A stretch of 64,000 nucleotides of DNA from Mucilaginibacter phenanthrenivorans (GCF_024721155.1 NZ_JAHVAP010000005.1:372001-436000), one strand, 5' to 3'; positions 42,610-52,200 are shown, counted from the first letter of the stretch. Notes: generated from the letters alone by a model not told the origin. Made by a program: numbers and translations.

Positions 42610-42972
42610 ATGAAAAAACTTGTATTTGCATGCATCCTGGTTAGCGGCGCCTACTCACTGCAGGCGCAAACTCAACAGCTTAAGCCAAAAGATTTTTCAA
42701 ACCCAATGGAAAAATACTTTACACCTCCAACAGAGAGCAAGCCGGACGGCAACAATTTGTTAAAGCCAAAACTTGATCTTGATAAAGCTTGGACGCTGAC
42801 GAGCAATATGGTTAAGCTAGACGGCCAGCCATTCTTCAGTAAAATGCCAATTATGAAGCTTGATGGATTTGACAATATGCCAATAGCAAAACTTGATGGG
42901 TATGATAATATGCCGATATTGGGTTTTGGTGCCGACAAGGCTAAGAAATTAAAGCAGGCGCAGAGTTATTGA
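42610..42972 (+). CDS. Small secreted protein with KLDG-DNMPI repeats
   Basis: A 120-aa protein with signal peptide MKKLVFACILVSGAYSLQAQ. The mature part contains degenerate 11-residue repeats near the C-terminus: VKLDGQPFFSKMPI, MKLDGFDNMPI and AKLDGYDNMPI, followed by a basic end KAKKLKQAQSY. KLDGxDNMPI is built from acidic and hydrophobic residues that could bind cations or a surface. I know no named family. It converges with the sterol-desaturase-like gene 29 bases away. Confidence 0.65.
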   Translation: MKKLVFACILVSGAYSLQAQTQQLKPKDFSNPMEKYFTPPTESKPDGNNLLKPKLDLDKAWTLTSNMVKLDGQPFFSKMPIMKLDGFDNMPIAKLDGYDNMPILGFGADKAKKLKQAQSY

Positions 42973-43001
42973 ACACTTAGCTCCATTGCCCCCTTATAAA
43001 T

Positions 43002-43856
43002 CTACAACAACACTTCCTCCAGATTTGGAAAAGCAACACCCTCTTCCGGCGTTTGAAGTGCATCCCGGACTAATTTTTCCCGTTCACGTTGTACAATAAC
43101 CTGCTCAAAATTTTCTTCGTATTTGGGGTGATTGGTTTTCATTACCCTGTCCCAGAAGTTAAAATAGATGCCGAAATTATATTTAACATAGCGGTGGTGC
43201 ATGTTATGATGCGTGGCCGTATTGTGCCATTTAAACCATTTATTGGTGGCAAAGCCCCTTGGAAAAAACTCATGCCCCATATGACCGCCAACATTCATCA
43301 TTAGCGTATAAGCGGAAAAAACAGTTATGGCAGACACGTGGTAAGGAATTGTAAATACGATCAGCGGAATAATGCTGACGTTTATCAGTGCCTCAACCGG
43401 GTGCAACGCATATGCGGAAAACGGGGTTGGGTTTAGCGACAAATGGTGTGTTCTGTGCACATACTTAAAGATTTTTTTCCAGTGCAGCAGTCGGTGTGCC
43501 CAGTAGTAATAAGCGTCGTGTACAACAATCATCAGTACGATGCTGAAAAAGTAGTACGCATAACCATATTTATTAATGGGATAATAAACCAATGTGTAAC
43601 GCTCCCTCGTGGCCCACATTACCGGTAGTATCACCATTCCAAAGATAATCACTGTAAAAAAGGAATATTTTGCTTCGCGGATGATATGCTCCCTGCCCGG
43701 AAATTTTTGCTGGATCTTCAAATACCAGAACTCTTTTTTCTTCCATACATAAAAGAAAATGAAAACAGAGCCTGCAAATAACAAATATTCCAGGCTAAGC
43801 GTAAGGGACACACCTAATGCTTCTGCAATTTTTGACAATGTAGATAGTATTTGCAT
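43002..43856 (-). CDS. Sterol desaturase/fatty acid hydroxylase family protein, copy 1
   Basis: A 284-aa integral membrane di-iron enzyme. Histidine boxes are all present: HDAYYYWAHRLLH, HRTHH (about 134-138) and HNTATHHNMHH (about 210-220). Four hydrophobic helices flank them. The family hydroxylates or desaturates sterols, carotenoids, alkylglycerols or fatty acids; the substrate here is unknown. The C-terminus ends in a charged tail. A close paralogue lies upstream, 109 bases away, followed by cdaA. Confidence 0.9.
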   Translation of the reverse strand: MQILSTLSKIAEALGVSLTLSLEYLLFAGSVFIFFYVWKKKEFWYLKIQQKFPGREHIIREAKYSFFTVIIFGMVILPVMWATRERYTLVYYPINKYGYAYYFFSIVLMIVVHDAYYYWAHRLLHWKKIFKYVHRTHHLSLNPTPFSAYALHPVEALINVSIIPLIVFTIPYHVSAITVFSAYTLMMNVGGHMGHEFFPRGFATNKWFKWHNTATHHNMHHRYVKYNFGIYFNFWDRVMKTNHPKYEENFEQVIVQREREKLVRDALQTPEEGVAFPNLEEVLL

Positions 43857-43965
43857 GCTAAAACAACCGTGCTTGATTATTGGAATATAAGCAATACGCT
43901 CCGTAAAGATATAATAAAATACGGTTGTTGTAACGACAAATAGTTAATTAATAAGCATTTAATAC

Positions 43966-44775
43966 TTATTGAACAGCTTCACCGGTCGGCACGGCGACTA
44001 CGTTCTCCTGCTTTCGTTGTGTTACTACTTTGTTAAAGGTTTCTTCATAATCCGGGTGGTTGGTATGCATTACCCTGTCCCAAAAGTTAAAATATAGCCC
44101 GTAATTGCACTTTACCAGACGGTGGTGCATATTGTGATGTGTAGAAGTATTGTGCCACTTAAAAATCTTATGACTGGCAAAGCCCTCGGGGAAAAGTTCG
44201 TAACCCAAATGCCCAGCAACATTCAACAGCAGTGAATAAACTCCGAATATGGTGATTGCTGAAGTATGATGCGGGATGGTGAACGCGATGATTGGAATAA
44301 TACCCACCTCAACAAATGCCTCCAGCGGGTGAAAGGCATAGGCGGCAAATGGCGTTGGGTTAGTTGACAGGTGATGTGTTTTGTGTACCCATTTAAACAA
44401 TGGCTTCCAGTGCATGGCACGGTGTGTCCAGTAAAAATAGGTATCATGCATAACTATCATCAGCAGAATACTGATGAAATAATATCCGTACCCATATTTG
44501 TTAATGGGTGTGTAAACGAGTGTTAACCCCTTAGAGCCCGCTATTATCGTCAGCATGATCACAAAGCCGAAGATCAATACAGTAAAAAAGGAATACCTTA
44601 TTTCGCGGAAGATGTGCTGCTTATCCGGGTACTTTTGCTGGATTTTTGCCTGCCAGTATTTTTTGTTCCTCCACACATAAAAAAACAAGTAGAAGGAACC
44701 TGTAAATAGCAGGTAACGCAAGCTTACATTAAGCAAAACCCGTAAGGTATCGAATGAATAAAGCGTTTGCATCAT
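43966..44775 (-). CDS. Sterol desaturase/fatty acid hydroxylase family protein, copy 2
   Basis: A 269-aa paralogue of the previous protein with the same His boxes HDTYFYWTHRAMH, HKTHH and HNTSTHHNMHH and the same topology. The two are similar over their length, so they arose by tandem duplication; conserved metal ligands suggest both are active. It lies 16 bases downstream of cdaA, indicating co-transcription with the c-di-AMP synthase gene. Confidence 0.9.
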   Translation of the reverse strand: MMQTLYSFDTLRVLLNVSLRYLLFTGSFYLFFYVWRNKKYWQAKIQQKYPDKQHIFREIRYSFFTVLIFGFVIMLTIIAGSKGLTLVYTPINKYGYGYYFISILLMIVMHDTYFYWTHRAMHWKPLFKWVHKTHHLSTNPTPFAAYAFHPLEAFVEVGIIPIIAFTIPHHTSAITIFGVYSLLLNVAGHLGYELFPEGFASHKIFKWHNTSTHHNMHHRLVKCNYGLYFNFWDRVMHTNHPDYEETFNKVVTQRKQENVVAVPTGEAVQ

Positions 44776-44791
44776 ATAAGAACGTTAAATA

Positions 44792-45583
44792 TTAAAAATC
44801 CTTATTCAGCAGTTTTTCCAATTCGGCAAAACTGATGTTCATTTTAACCCGACCCTGCTTGGCGTAAGAGATCTCGCCGGTTTCTTCAGACACAATGATG
44901 GCTGTGGCGTCGTTGGTTTCAGTTACACCTATGCCTGCACGGTGGCGTAAGCCAAATTGCGTTGGCAGGTCGGTCTTTTCAGTAAGGGGTAAAATACAGC
45001 TGGCTGATTTTATCTTGTTCTCGGCAATAACAACCGCACCATCATGCAGCGGACTATTTTTTTGAAAGATACTTTCCAGCAGCCGCTTTGAGATCTTTGC
45101 TTCAATTACCTCACAGCTGTTCTGGTAAAATTGCTCATCATAATATTTGGCGAATACGATAAGGGCACCGGTACGGGTTTGTTTCAGGCTTTTACAGGCA
45201 TCAATAATTGGCTTTATGCGGGCGTAATTATCCTTTTCTATCTGCGCCTTGCCAAAAAAATACTGCCACCAGGCCTTGTTACGCTGCAGCGAGGCGTTCT
45301 TCCCTACCAGCAGCAAAAACCGCCGGATCTCCTGTTGAAACAGGATGATAACGGCAATGATGCCCACATCGGCCACTTTTTTGAGGATGCCGGCAAGCAA
45401 CGGCATTTTTGAGTCGGGAACGATAAAGTAAAGCACATAAATAAGCGCCAGACCGATAAAAATATTGGCAGCAATAGTCCCCCTGATCAGGTTATACAGC
45501 TGGTAAATAATAATTGCCAGCAGCAAAATGTCCAATATAGAAAAGGGAGTAATCTTGAAGAGCTTAAAATCAATCCATTGCAT
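44792..45583 (-). CDS. cdaA: Diadenylate cyclase CdaA
   Basis: A 263-aa membrane enzyme making the second messenger c-di-AMP from two ATP. Three N-terminal helices (about 15-90) are followed by the DisA_N domain with the nucleotide-binding motifs DGA (181-183 in SPLHDGAVVI) and RHR (213-215 in GLRHRAGIGV). Length and order fit the CdaA class found in Bacteroidota. c-di-AMP controls potassium and osmolyte balance and cell-wall stress. It is first gene of a putative operon with two lipid-modifying di-iron enzymes. Confidence 0.95.
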   Translation of the reverse strand: MQWIDFKLFKITPFSILDILLLAIIIYQLYNLIRGTIAANIFIGLALIYVLYFIVPDSKMPLLAGILKKVADVGIIAVIILFQQEIRRFLLLVGKNASLQRNKAWWQYFFGKAQIEKDNYARIKPIIDACKSLKQTRTGALIVFAKYYDEQFYQNSCEVIEAKISKRLLESIFQKNSPLHDGAVVIAENKIKSASCILPLTEKTDLPTQFGLRHRAGIGVTETNDATAIIVSEETGEISYAKQGRVKMNISFAELEKLLNKDF

Positions 45584-45607
45584 TTGGCTAAGGTAAGCAC
45601 TTTGTTT

Positions 45608-45640
45608 GAGAGATTAGAGACCGGAGATCAGAGATTAGTA
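45608..45640. repeat. Single-arm word repeat (GAGATTAGAGACC type)
   Basis: GAGAGATTAGAGACCGGAGATCAGAGATTAG is the complement of the AATCTCTGGTCTCT words in the permease spacers and at 15378-15412. Here it stands without its partner arm. Confidence 0.5.
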
Positions 45641-45665
45641 AAATGCGAAGGAAGACTCACTCAAC

Positions 45666-45813
45666 CGTCATGGCGAGGAACGAAGCCAGCTCTACATAGG
45701 ACAATCGAGGAACCTTTATGCTGATGTGACCTTACAACCGCTGATTGGTTACCACAATACCTTTGGGCGCTGATCTGTATAGCTTAGAGGTTGCTTCGTT
45801 CCTCGCAATGACG
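45666..45813. repeat. ~150-bp inverted-repeat element, copy 2
   Basis: Arms CGTCATGGCGAGGAACGAAG and CTTCGTTCCTCGCAATGACG (28 bases, few mismatches) bound a 92-base interior. The interior shares CTCTAC, AGGACA and GAACCT with the reverse strand of the element at 12967. Sizes are 148 and 150 bases. No ORF. Confidence 0.75.
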
Positions 45814-45851
45814 CACGGTGAAGGGTATTCGCACATTCGCACATCAATAAA

Positions 45852-46334
45852 TCACCCCAAAAACGGCCCACCTGGTACGCCCCAACCCCATTCGGGCATT
45901 GGTACGTTGGGGTCTTCGGTAACTTCGCTGGTATTTGAATTGATGACGGCTATGCGGGTCCCCCATTCCAGGTATGCTAAAAAGGCGGAACGAAATTCCG
46001 GATCGGCAGGCAGGTCCAGTTCATCGGCGGTTTGCAGCAGCAGTTCCATCCAGCGCCTACGGTGCGTTTCAGTGAGATATTTTTGCAGGTGCTTTTTGAT
46101 CATCTCGAAGTGGCTGCCTTCCGATTCACTATAAACCTTCGGGCCACCTAAAACTTCGGCCACAAAATGCGCCACATGCAACCGGTGTTGCGCCGACATG
46201 TGTTTGAAAACCGGCTCAAGGATCTCATCAGCCAAAACCTTGTCGTAAAATTTATCAAAAAGAGTTACAAACACTTCCATGCCTCCGGCCCATTCATAAA
46301 GTGTAGGAATTTTGGGGTTGCTGTTGTCTGCCAT
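45852..46334 (-). CDS. Truncated (2/2) hemoglobin
   Basis: A 160-aa globin of the truncated family. Recognisable features: YEWAGGMEVFVTLFDKFYDK for helices A-B, the EVLGGPKVYSE segment, the probable proximal His in KKHLQKYLTETHRRRW, and the ending MPEWGWGVPGGPF resembling group II proteins. It should bind haem and handle oxygen, NO or peroxide. Subgroup assignment is tentative. Monocistronic; terC lies downstream beyond a hairpin. Confidence 0.85.
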   Translation of the reverse strand: MADNSNPKIPTLYEWAGGMEVFVTLFDKFYDKVLADEILEPVFKHMSAQHRLHVAHFVAEVLGGPKVYSESEGSHFEMIKKHLQKYLTETHRRRWMELLLQTADELDLPADPEFRSAFLAYLEWGTRIAVINSNTSEVTEDPNVPMPEWGWGVPGGPFLG

Positions 46335-46386
46335 ATTTTTGTAGATATGAGATTTGAGACGTGAGATTTAAGATTGTAACGAAGTC

Positions 46387-46420
46387 AAATTTACGAAGTT
46401 TTAAAAACTTCGTAAATTTT
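46387..46420. terminator. Terminator downstream of terC
   Basis: AAATTTACGAAGTTTT and AAAACTTCGTAAATTTT form a perfect palindrome of about 34 bases starting 7 bases past the terC stop. It is symmetrical and could work both ways. Confidence 0.7.
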
Positions 46421-46426
46421 ATCTAG

Positions 46427-47479
46427 CTATGCTTTCACTTCTTCCTTCTTCGGAAATATCAAAGACGCCGCCACACTTACAACCAGGATGCCTAAGATTA
46501 TCAGGAGGGACCTGCCTGTAGTGAGTCCGATCTCTTCAACATAATTTGCCCCCAGCATTTTTAAGCCGATGAATGCCAGCAATACTGCCAGGCCAACCTT
46601 CAAGTAATGGAACTTATCGATAATATTTACCAGCAGGAAGAACATGGAACGCAGGCCCAGGATAGCAAAAATATTAGAGAAGAAAACGATATAAGGATCC
46701 TTGGTGATGGAAAAGATCGCGGGGATAGAATCCACTGCAAAAACAAGATCGGTAACTTCGATGATGAGCAGCACCAGGAACAATGGCGTGATCAGCTTTT
46801 TACGGTTGATCTTTATAAAAAATTTATCGCCCTCAAACTTTGGGTGTACCGCAAAATATTTGGATGCAAATTTTACTATTTTATGGTTCTCCGGGTCAAT
46901 TTCATCCTCCTGGTTCCGGTTGATGAACATGGTAACGCCGGTGTACACCAAAAATGCGCCGAATAAGTACAGGATCCAATGGAAATGGGTAATCAGTGTC
47001 GATCCCAGGAAAATAAAGCTAAACCGCATCAGTACCGCGCCGATGATACCCCAAAAAAGCACCTTATGGTAATATTTCGGGTTAACTGCAAATGCCGTAA
47101 ATATCAGCACAATCACAAAGATATTATCAACCGATAAGGCATATTCTACCACGTAGCCGGTAATAAATTCCAGCCCCAGGTTATTGCGATAAAGCTTCAA
47201 CCCACCCTGGAAATCATTAGGATTTAGTTTCAGGTTATGAAAGTGTTCGACATTGATCCTTTGCAGCGCGGCGAAGCTATCCACGTGGTGAAGCAGGTCG
47301 CCGAAATTCAGGATCAATACGTAAAAGATCAGCGCGAATGTTACCCAAACAGCGCTCATGATGCCGGCCTGCTTAAGGCTCACCGGCCTGTCGGTTTTGG
47401 CGAAAAGGCCCAGATCCAGCGACAACATTATTAAAATGAACACGATGAAGCCTAATATGAAGATCAGCTCGCTGCTCAT
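46427..47479 (-). CDS. TerC/Alx family membrane protein
   Basis: A 350-aa protein with about nine membrane helices. The family signatures are present: EYALSVDNIFVIVLIFTAF (acidic residues in helix 4) and EVTDLVFAVDSIPAIFSITK. TerC proteins are linked to tellurite resistance and metal (manganese/calcium) export and metalation of secreted enzymes. Its ATG overlaps the preceding stop as TAATG, so it is translationally coupled to the polyprenyl synthase gene. Such coupling hints at co-regulation without implying a shared pathway. Confidence 0.9.
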   Translation of the reverse strand: MSSELIFILGFIVFILIMLSLDLGLFAKTDRPVSLKQAGIMSAVWVTFALIFYVLILNFGDLLHHVDSFAALQRINVEHFHNLKLNPNDFQGGLKLYRNNLGLEFITGYVVEYALSVDNIFVIVLIFTAFAVNPKYYHKVLFWGIIGAVLMRFSFIFLGSTLITHFHWILYLFGAFLVYTGVTMFINRNQEDEIDPENHKIVKFASKYFAVHPKFEGDKFFIKINRKKLITPLFLVLLIIEVTDLVFAVDSIPAIFSITKDPYIVFFSNIFAILGLRSMFFLLVNIIDKFHYLKVGLAVLLAFIGLKMLGANYVEEIGLTTGRSLLIILGILVVSVAASLIFPKKEEVKA

Positions 47480-48450
47480 TATTTATTGCGTTCAGTTGTA
47501 AAGCGAACCAGTTGTTCCAGCCCTGTGCGTGCCTCACCTGCCGGGAAGGTATTTAATATCTCAAAAGCCTCGTCCTGGTATTTCTTCATGGCGGCTTCGG
47601 CGTATTGTAATCCACCGGTCTCCTTCACAAAGTTAATAATGCGGGCAATCTTTTCAGGTTCGTCGTTATGGTTTTTAACCAGGTTTATCATTTGCTTTTT
47701 AACATCAGGCTTGCTGCTATTAAGCGCATAAATTAGCGGTAGCGTAACTTTTTTTTCCTTTATGTCGATACCGAGCGGCTTGCCCACATCGTCGGTTCCG
47801 AAATCAAACATGTCATCCTTTATCTGGAACGCTATACCTATCTTCTCGCCAAAAAGGCGCATCTTCTCAATGGTTTCATCATCGGCGCCGGCAGATGCGG
47901 CGCCGCATTCGCAGCAGCTGGCTATCAGGCTGGCCGTTTTCTGGCGGATCACTTCGTAGTAAACCTTTTCCTCAATATCCATCCTCCGCACCTTTTCCAC
48001 CTGCAGCAATTCGCCCTCGATCATCTGTTCCATAGCGGTAGAAACGATCTTCAAAAAACGATAATCATCGTTCTTCATGGACAGCAGCAAACCCTTCGAT
48101 AGCAAAAAATCACCTACCAAAACGGCTATCTTGTTTTTCCATAATGCGTTTATTGAGAAAAAGCTGCGGCGCTGGTACGAGTTGTCCACCACATCATCAT
48201 GGATCAACGTAGCGGTATGCAGCAATTCAACAAGGGCGGCCCCGCGATGGGTAGATTCATTGATTCCTCCGCAAATGCTGGCAGAAAAAAACACGAACAT
48301 CGGCCTGATCTGCTTGCCTTTGCGTTTAACAATATAATGGGTAATACGGTCGAGCAATGGCACCGAGCTTTGCATGGAAGCCTTAAACTTCCCCTCAAAA
48401 ACATCAATATCAGCCGCAATAGGTTTTTTAATCTCGTTGATGCTCAGCAT
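47479..48450 (-). CDS. Polyprenyl diphosphate synthase
   Basis: A 323-aa trans-prenyltransferase, started at ATG 48450 because the longer frame (to 48501) adds 17 residues with no homologous character. First Asp-rich motif DDVVD (85-89) and second DDMFD (212-216), with RRxxFFSINAL and GKPLGIDIKEKKVTLPLIYA in the expected places. Chain length cannot be read reliably; octaprenyl-type (IspB-like) enzymes for menaquinone side chains share this pattern. Overlaps terC by one base (TAATG). Confidence 0.9.
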   Translation of the reverse strand: MLSINEIKKPIAADIDVFEGKFKASMQSSVPLLDRITHYIVKRKGKQIRPMFVFFSASICGGINESTHRGAALVELLHTATLIHDDVVDNSYQRRSFFSINALWKNKIAVLVGDFLLSKGLLLSMKNDDYRFLKIVSTAMEQMIEGELLQVEKVRRMDIEEKVYYEVIRQKTASLIASCCECGAASAGADDETIEKMRLFGEKIGIAFQIKDDMFDFGTDDVGKPLGIDIKEKKVTLPLIYALNSSKPDVKKQMINLVKNHNDEPEKIARIINFVKETGGLQYAEAAMKKYQDEAFEILNTFPAGEARTGLEQLVRFTTERNK

Positions 48451-48513
48451 TAAATTACACGCTTTTTTATAGATGATGCCGCCTAATTGACAATCGCACA
48501 AACATAGTGAAAA

Positions 48514-48615
48514 AGTTCATAGTTCATGGTTGATGGTTCATGGTAATATTGTCATTTGTTAACGGTAAAACGGGTGAGCATGCTTTCGGCTATGAACTAT
48601 GAACCATCAACTATG
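48514..48615. repeat. Word-type inverted repeat (AGTTCATAGTTCATGG)
   Basis: AGTTCATAGTTCATGG, GTTGATGGTTCATGG and the facing CTATGAACTATGAACC/ATCAACTATG words can pair over about 25 bases around a 46-base loop. The same words build the permease spacers and the hairpin at 22079. Confidence 0.7.
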
Positions 48616-48662
48616 CCCCCCTCCCCATTAAACCTTTCCCATTTATATCAGTCTATCAATTA

Positions 48663-48784
48663 ACAATACGGCCCCAGTGAAAAAGGTTATGGCGAAAAGA
48701 GAGCGGCTGTATTGTAAGCGATAGTTTTTGTATGAGTTAGGTTTTCATGAGGCGTCTGCAGTTTTACTGCGGGCGCTTTTTTTG
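48663..48784 (+). ncRNA. Candidate structured RNA or attenuating leader before the DoxX-like gene
   Basis: An 11-bp stem (ACAATACGGCC at 48663-48673 with GGCTGTATTGT at 48705-48715, one G-U pair) is followed by an intrinsic terminator: GCGTCTGCAG paired with CTGCGGGCGC and seven T residues ending at 48783. The terminator lies 31 bases before the ATG at 48815. This could be an attenuator/riboswitch or an independent small RNA. No promoter box is convincing, and no known riboswitch class is recognised. Confidence 0.45.
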
Positions 48785-48814
48785 ATTGGCAGGTTTTATG
48801 TTTAAGTTTGATTA

Positions 48815-49204
48815 ATGAAAACCACCGTACTTATTTGCCGCATATTGCTCGGGTTTCTCTACCTGGTGTTCGGGCTTGATTATTTCCTGCATTTTATTCC
48901 CTACCAACCGCTGCACACGGGCAAGGCAGGCGCCTTTATTGCGGGACTTAAAGGCACAGGCTACTTTTACCCCATGCAGAAGGTGATCCAGATTGCCGGC
49001 GGCATCTCATTGCTCATTAATCGTTATGCGCCGTTTTCGGCGGTGGTGCTTTTCCCGATCAGTTTAAATGTGCTGCTGTTTCATACCATTTTAGTGCCAT
49101 CGGGCTGGCTGATGGGCCTTACCTTAATGGTGCCCAATTTGCTTTTGGGATGGGGATATAAGAAGTATTATGAAGGATTGTTTGTGTTGAAGGCGGTGGT
49201 GTGA
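48815..49204 (+). CDS. DoxX-like membrane protein
   Basis: A 129-aa protein with four hydrophobic helices (VLICRILLGFLYLVFGLDYF, a helix around MQKVIQIAGGISLLI, PFSAVVLFPISLNVLLFHTI and GWLMGLTLMVPNLLLGWGYK). The pattern matches the DoxX/DoxD-like small membrane protein superfamily, whose members are linked to redox functions or thiosulfate:quinone oxidation but are mostly uncharacterised. It is preceded by a terminator hairpin, so attenuation is possible. Confidence 0.75.
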   Translation: MKTTVLICRILLGFLYLVFGLDYFLHFIPYQPLHTGKAGAFIAGLKGTGYFYPMQKVIQIAGGISLLINRYAPFSAVVLFPISLNVLLFHTILVPSGWLMGLTLMVPNLLLGWGYKKYYEGLFVLKAVV

Positions 49205-49248
49205 AGAGGGAGAGAATCGAATGTTCTTACACAATCCTGATATTTTTC

Positions 49249-52200
49249 TTAGTTGCTCGTCGATTTAACATCATTAAAAAATTGTGCGGGATTAAAATTA
49301 ATAATTGATTTTTTGCATTCTTCTATATTTAAATCAAAAACATTATTTATCATTAAGTATCTGTCCATTGCAGCTCCAAAATGATACGAATTGTCATTAA
49401 AATCGTCTTCTAAATATAGCATTCCATTGATCATGTTTTTGTACTCTGTGCCGTATGAATGCAGCCGAATGGCCTTTTCAAATAAGTCCTTTGCCATTTT
49501 AAAATGATAGTTTTTATTAAGCGATGAATAAGAGCCCTCTCCCAACAAGAAATCAAGCTCATCTTTTAAATTTATATCGACAGGAAAATCCCTAATATAA
49601 TCATCCAAATCTTCATCGAGAAATTGGGCCAAATGAAAATGGGTATAAGCAGAAAACCGATAACCGATAACAAAATCATTATTATATATCTCGAGAATAC
49701 GAAGCAAGGAGAGTAAACTATAAACGTAATTAATCACTAAAGCTGGAATGTTTTTGGTCTCAGTTTTCTTTAGTTGTTTGTAAGAGAATTTAGCATGAAA
49801 ATCGAGTTCCAGAATTCGGGCATATTGGGTAGAAATTGAATTGTTGGAAGATATAAACAAGGAAGTATCCTTGATCTCAGCCCCTGTTTTTAACTTGATA
49901 AAGCCAGACAATAAAACTGCTTCCCTTGTGTCAGCATGATTGGAGATATTATTTAATGACATGCTTTCCACCATTTTATCAATTTCACCTTGTCTATCTT
50001 TTTTGCTTTTCAAATGGCTTTCCATTTTAGCTTTTTCTAGCATGTGCAAATCCGTATTAGCTGCATTGTTGCCGGCAATCTCGATAACCCGTTTAACCAA
50101 CAAATCATCAATATATTCATGGACAAAATCCGGAGGTATAGCATTAACATTATCTTTATCACCTTTTGTAAGAATTATTCTTAAAACATGCATGATCTTT
50201 CTAAACTGGAAACTTCCGCTAATTGCCCTGCCATGTTTTATAAAAAATTCCCCCGACAAATAATAACACAATAAAATATCTTTAAAGGAAAAATCCTCTT
50301 GAGTGATCGGCTGTTTGAGAAAAAGCTGAAATTTACGCAGCAGATCCGGCTCATTTTGTACCGCTTCCTTCGACTCTAAATCAAAAATCTCATAAACCTT
50401 AAAATTGGAATATTTATCCTTTTCCTTATGTTGATACATAGCCAAAAGACAATCCCCAATATTTGACAGAAAATAAGCTAAATACCGATGATCAAGGCCC
50501 CTTAAAAGAAAGTTTTCCTTATCCTTAATTATACTTTCTAGTAAATCGCTTATAATATTTTTGTCCTTGCAAATTAAATTCAGGGTCCTTTCATCAGAAG
50601 GACTTTTTCTTGAATCTATTGTAGCACAAATTCCAAGCAAATACAAATGTAATGCGAATAAAGGCTTCCTCCGTAATTTAGACTTAACATTGAAATTGCC
50701 TTTACGATTTTCAAGCTTCTCGAGATCCTTTAAAAAAGTTGACCGGCCTGCATCAGATAATTCAAACGCATTTTCTGCAGCCGTTATTTGGTCTCCTTTA
50801 TTTTTACCAAGTGTGTTTTTAAAATATGCGAGGTTTCCCGCGTGTAATAATAAATTGGCATGTACGATTGTTGGTTTATTAAATTCTTCGTTCACAAAAT
50901 TTATCATTTTGCTAACATTATAAATATCTTTTGTAAAATCCCGAACCCCGCTGAACCTCATCTTCTCCTTAATGATCATTTTTGCTAAAAAGCCTTGAAT
51001 AATCAGCGGCATAATCTCCTGTAGAAAAGACTTATCAAAATTACGTAGTGTGCTATTGTGAAGGTTTTTGCCTTCGCCGGTTTCCCTTAATACAGTTTGA
51101 AAATTGTAGATAAATTGAACCGTGTCACGGGTACATTCCGAATATAATGCTGAGGCGCTATCGAATGAGTTTATTTTTTCGAAACATAAGCCCAACTTAA
51201 GTTTAATTCTAACAAGAGTCACAAAATCAGATATATCAATAGTGGCAACAGGCAACATATCAACTGGCTTTATTGCATCTTGATAGGCTAAAATAGCATC
51301 ATTATATTCCTGATCGAAAAAATGCAAATCGCCCAGAATATGATTTAAATGTGTTATGGAAAATACCTGTTGGTACACATTTAAATCGGTATTTAATTGC
51401 TGATAATTATAACGAAGCTCTTTAATTTTATCACGGACGTGAATTTTAACCAAGTAACTTTCGTCAAGTGTAAAATTTAAGCCCGCTCCCTCTTGTTCAA
51501 AAATCTTTGACAGGTACGAGATTTCATTTAGAGTACGGCTAAAAAACTTGTAATTAAATAGCCCAATTTCGATTTCCCTAAGGTGATTCAAAGTAAGATG
51601 TTCAATGATTTTATTTATATGATCACGCAACGCGGGGGTCTTATTGGCGGAAAGGATTTCCGGAATTAGTTCAAGGTTCGACAAGGAGAAGGCAAACGGG
51701 TGAAATTTAAGCAGATGATCAAAAAGATACGGCGTAGACTGAATAATGTTGTCGCTGAAAAGTTTGAAACTCCGTCCATATTTAATTAAAAAAGGCCTGT
51801 ATAAATAATTGATAAAGCCAAACCTGTATTGATTGTCGTAATTAAAATATAAATAAAGATTTGAGTTACTATTAGTTTCTTCAAATACTATGGTACGACT
51901 GTCAAAAGAATCTTTCCCCGGCTTTAAAATAATTAGCTCTTGAATTTCCTTTATCATTTTCTTTGGCGAACCATTACTGCGATATGTTAGATAGGTTACA
52001 AACTTTTGAAGGATAAAGTATAATTTAACAAACTCCGGCTCGTCTTTACCGAAGGAAACAAAACCTCGATCGGAGAAATTATAGCCGGTGTACTTATCAA
52101 CTGCCGACTTAAATAATGAATCTTCGATATTTTGTCCGAAAAGAACGCCCTTTAAATACTCTTCGGTTGCATAGCTTAAAGAAGCGTTATTTTTATTGCT

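Larger units (their letters stand above)
48451..48814. other. Divergent intergenic region with hairpins and candidate RNA
   Basis: The 364-base gap contains the word hairpin at 48514-48615 and a candidate terminated RNA at 48663-48784 (listed separately). No coding frame of interest was seen. Confidence 0.5.
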
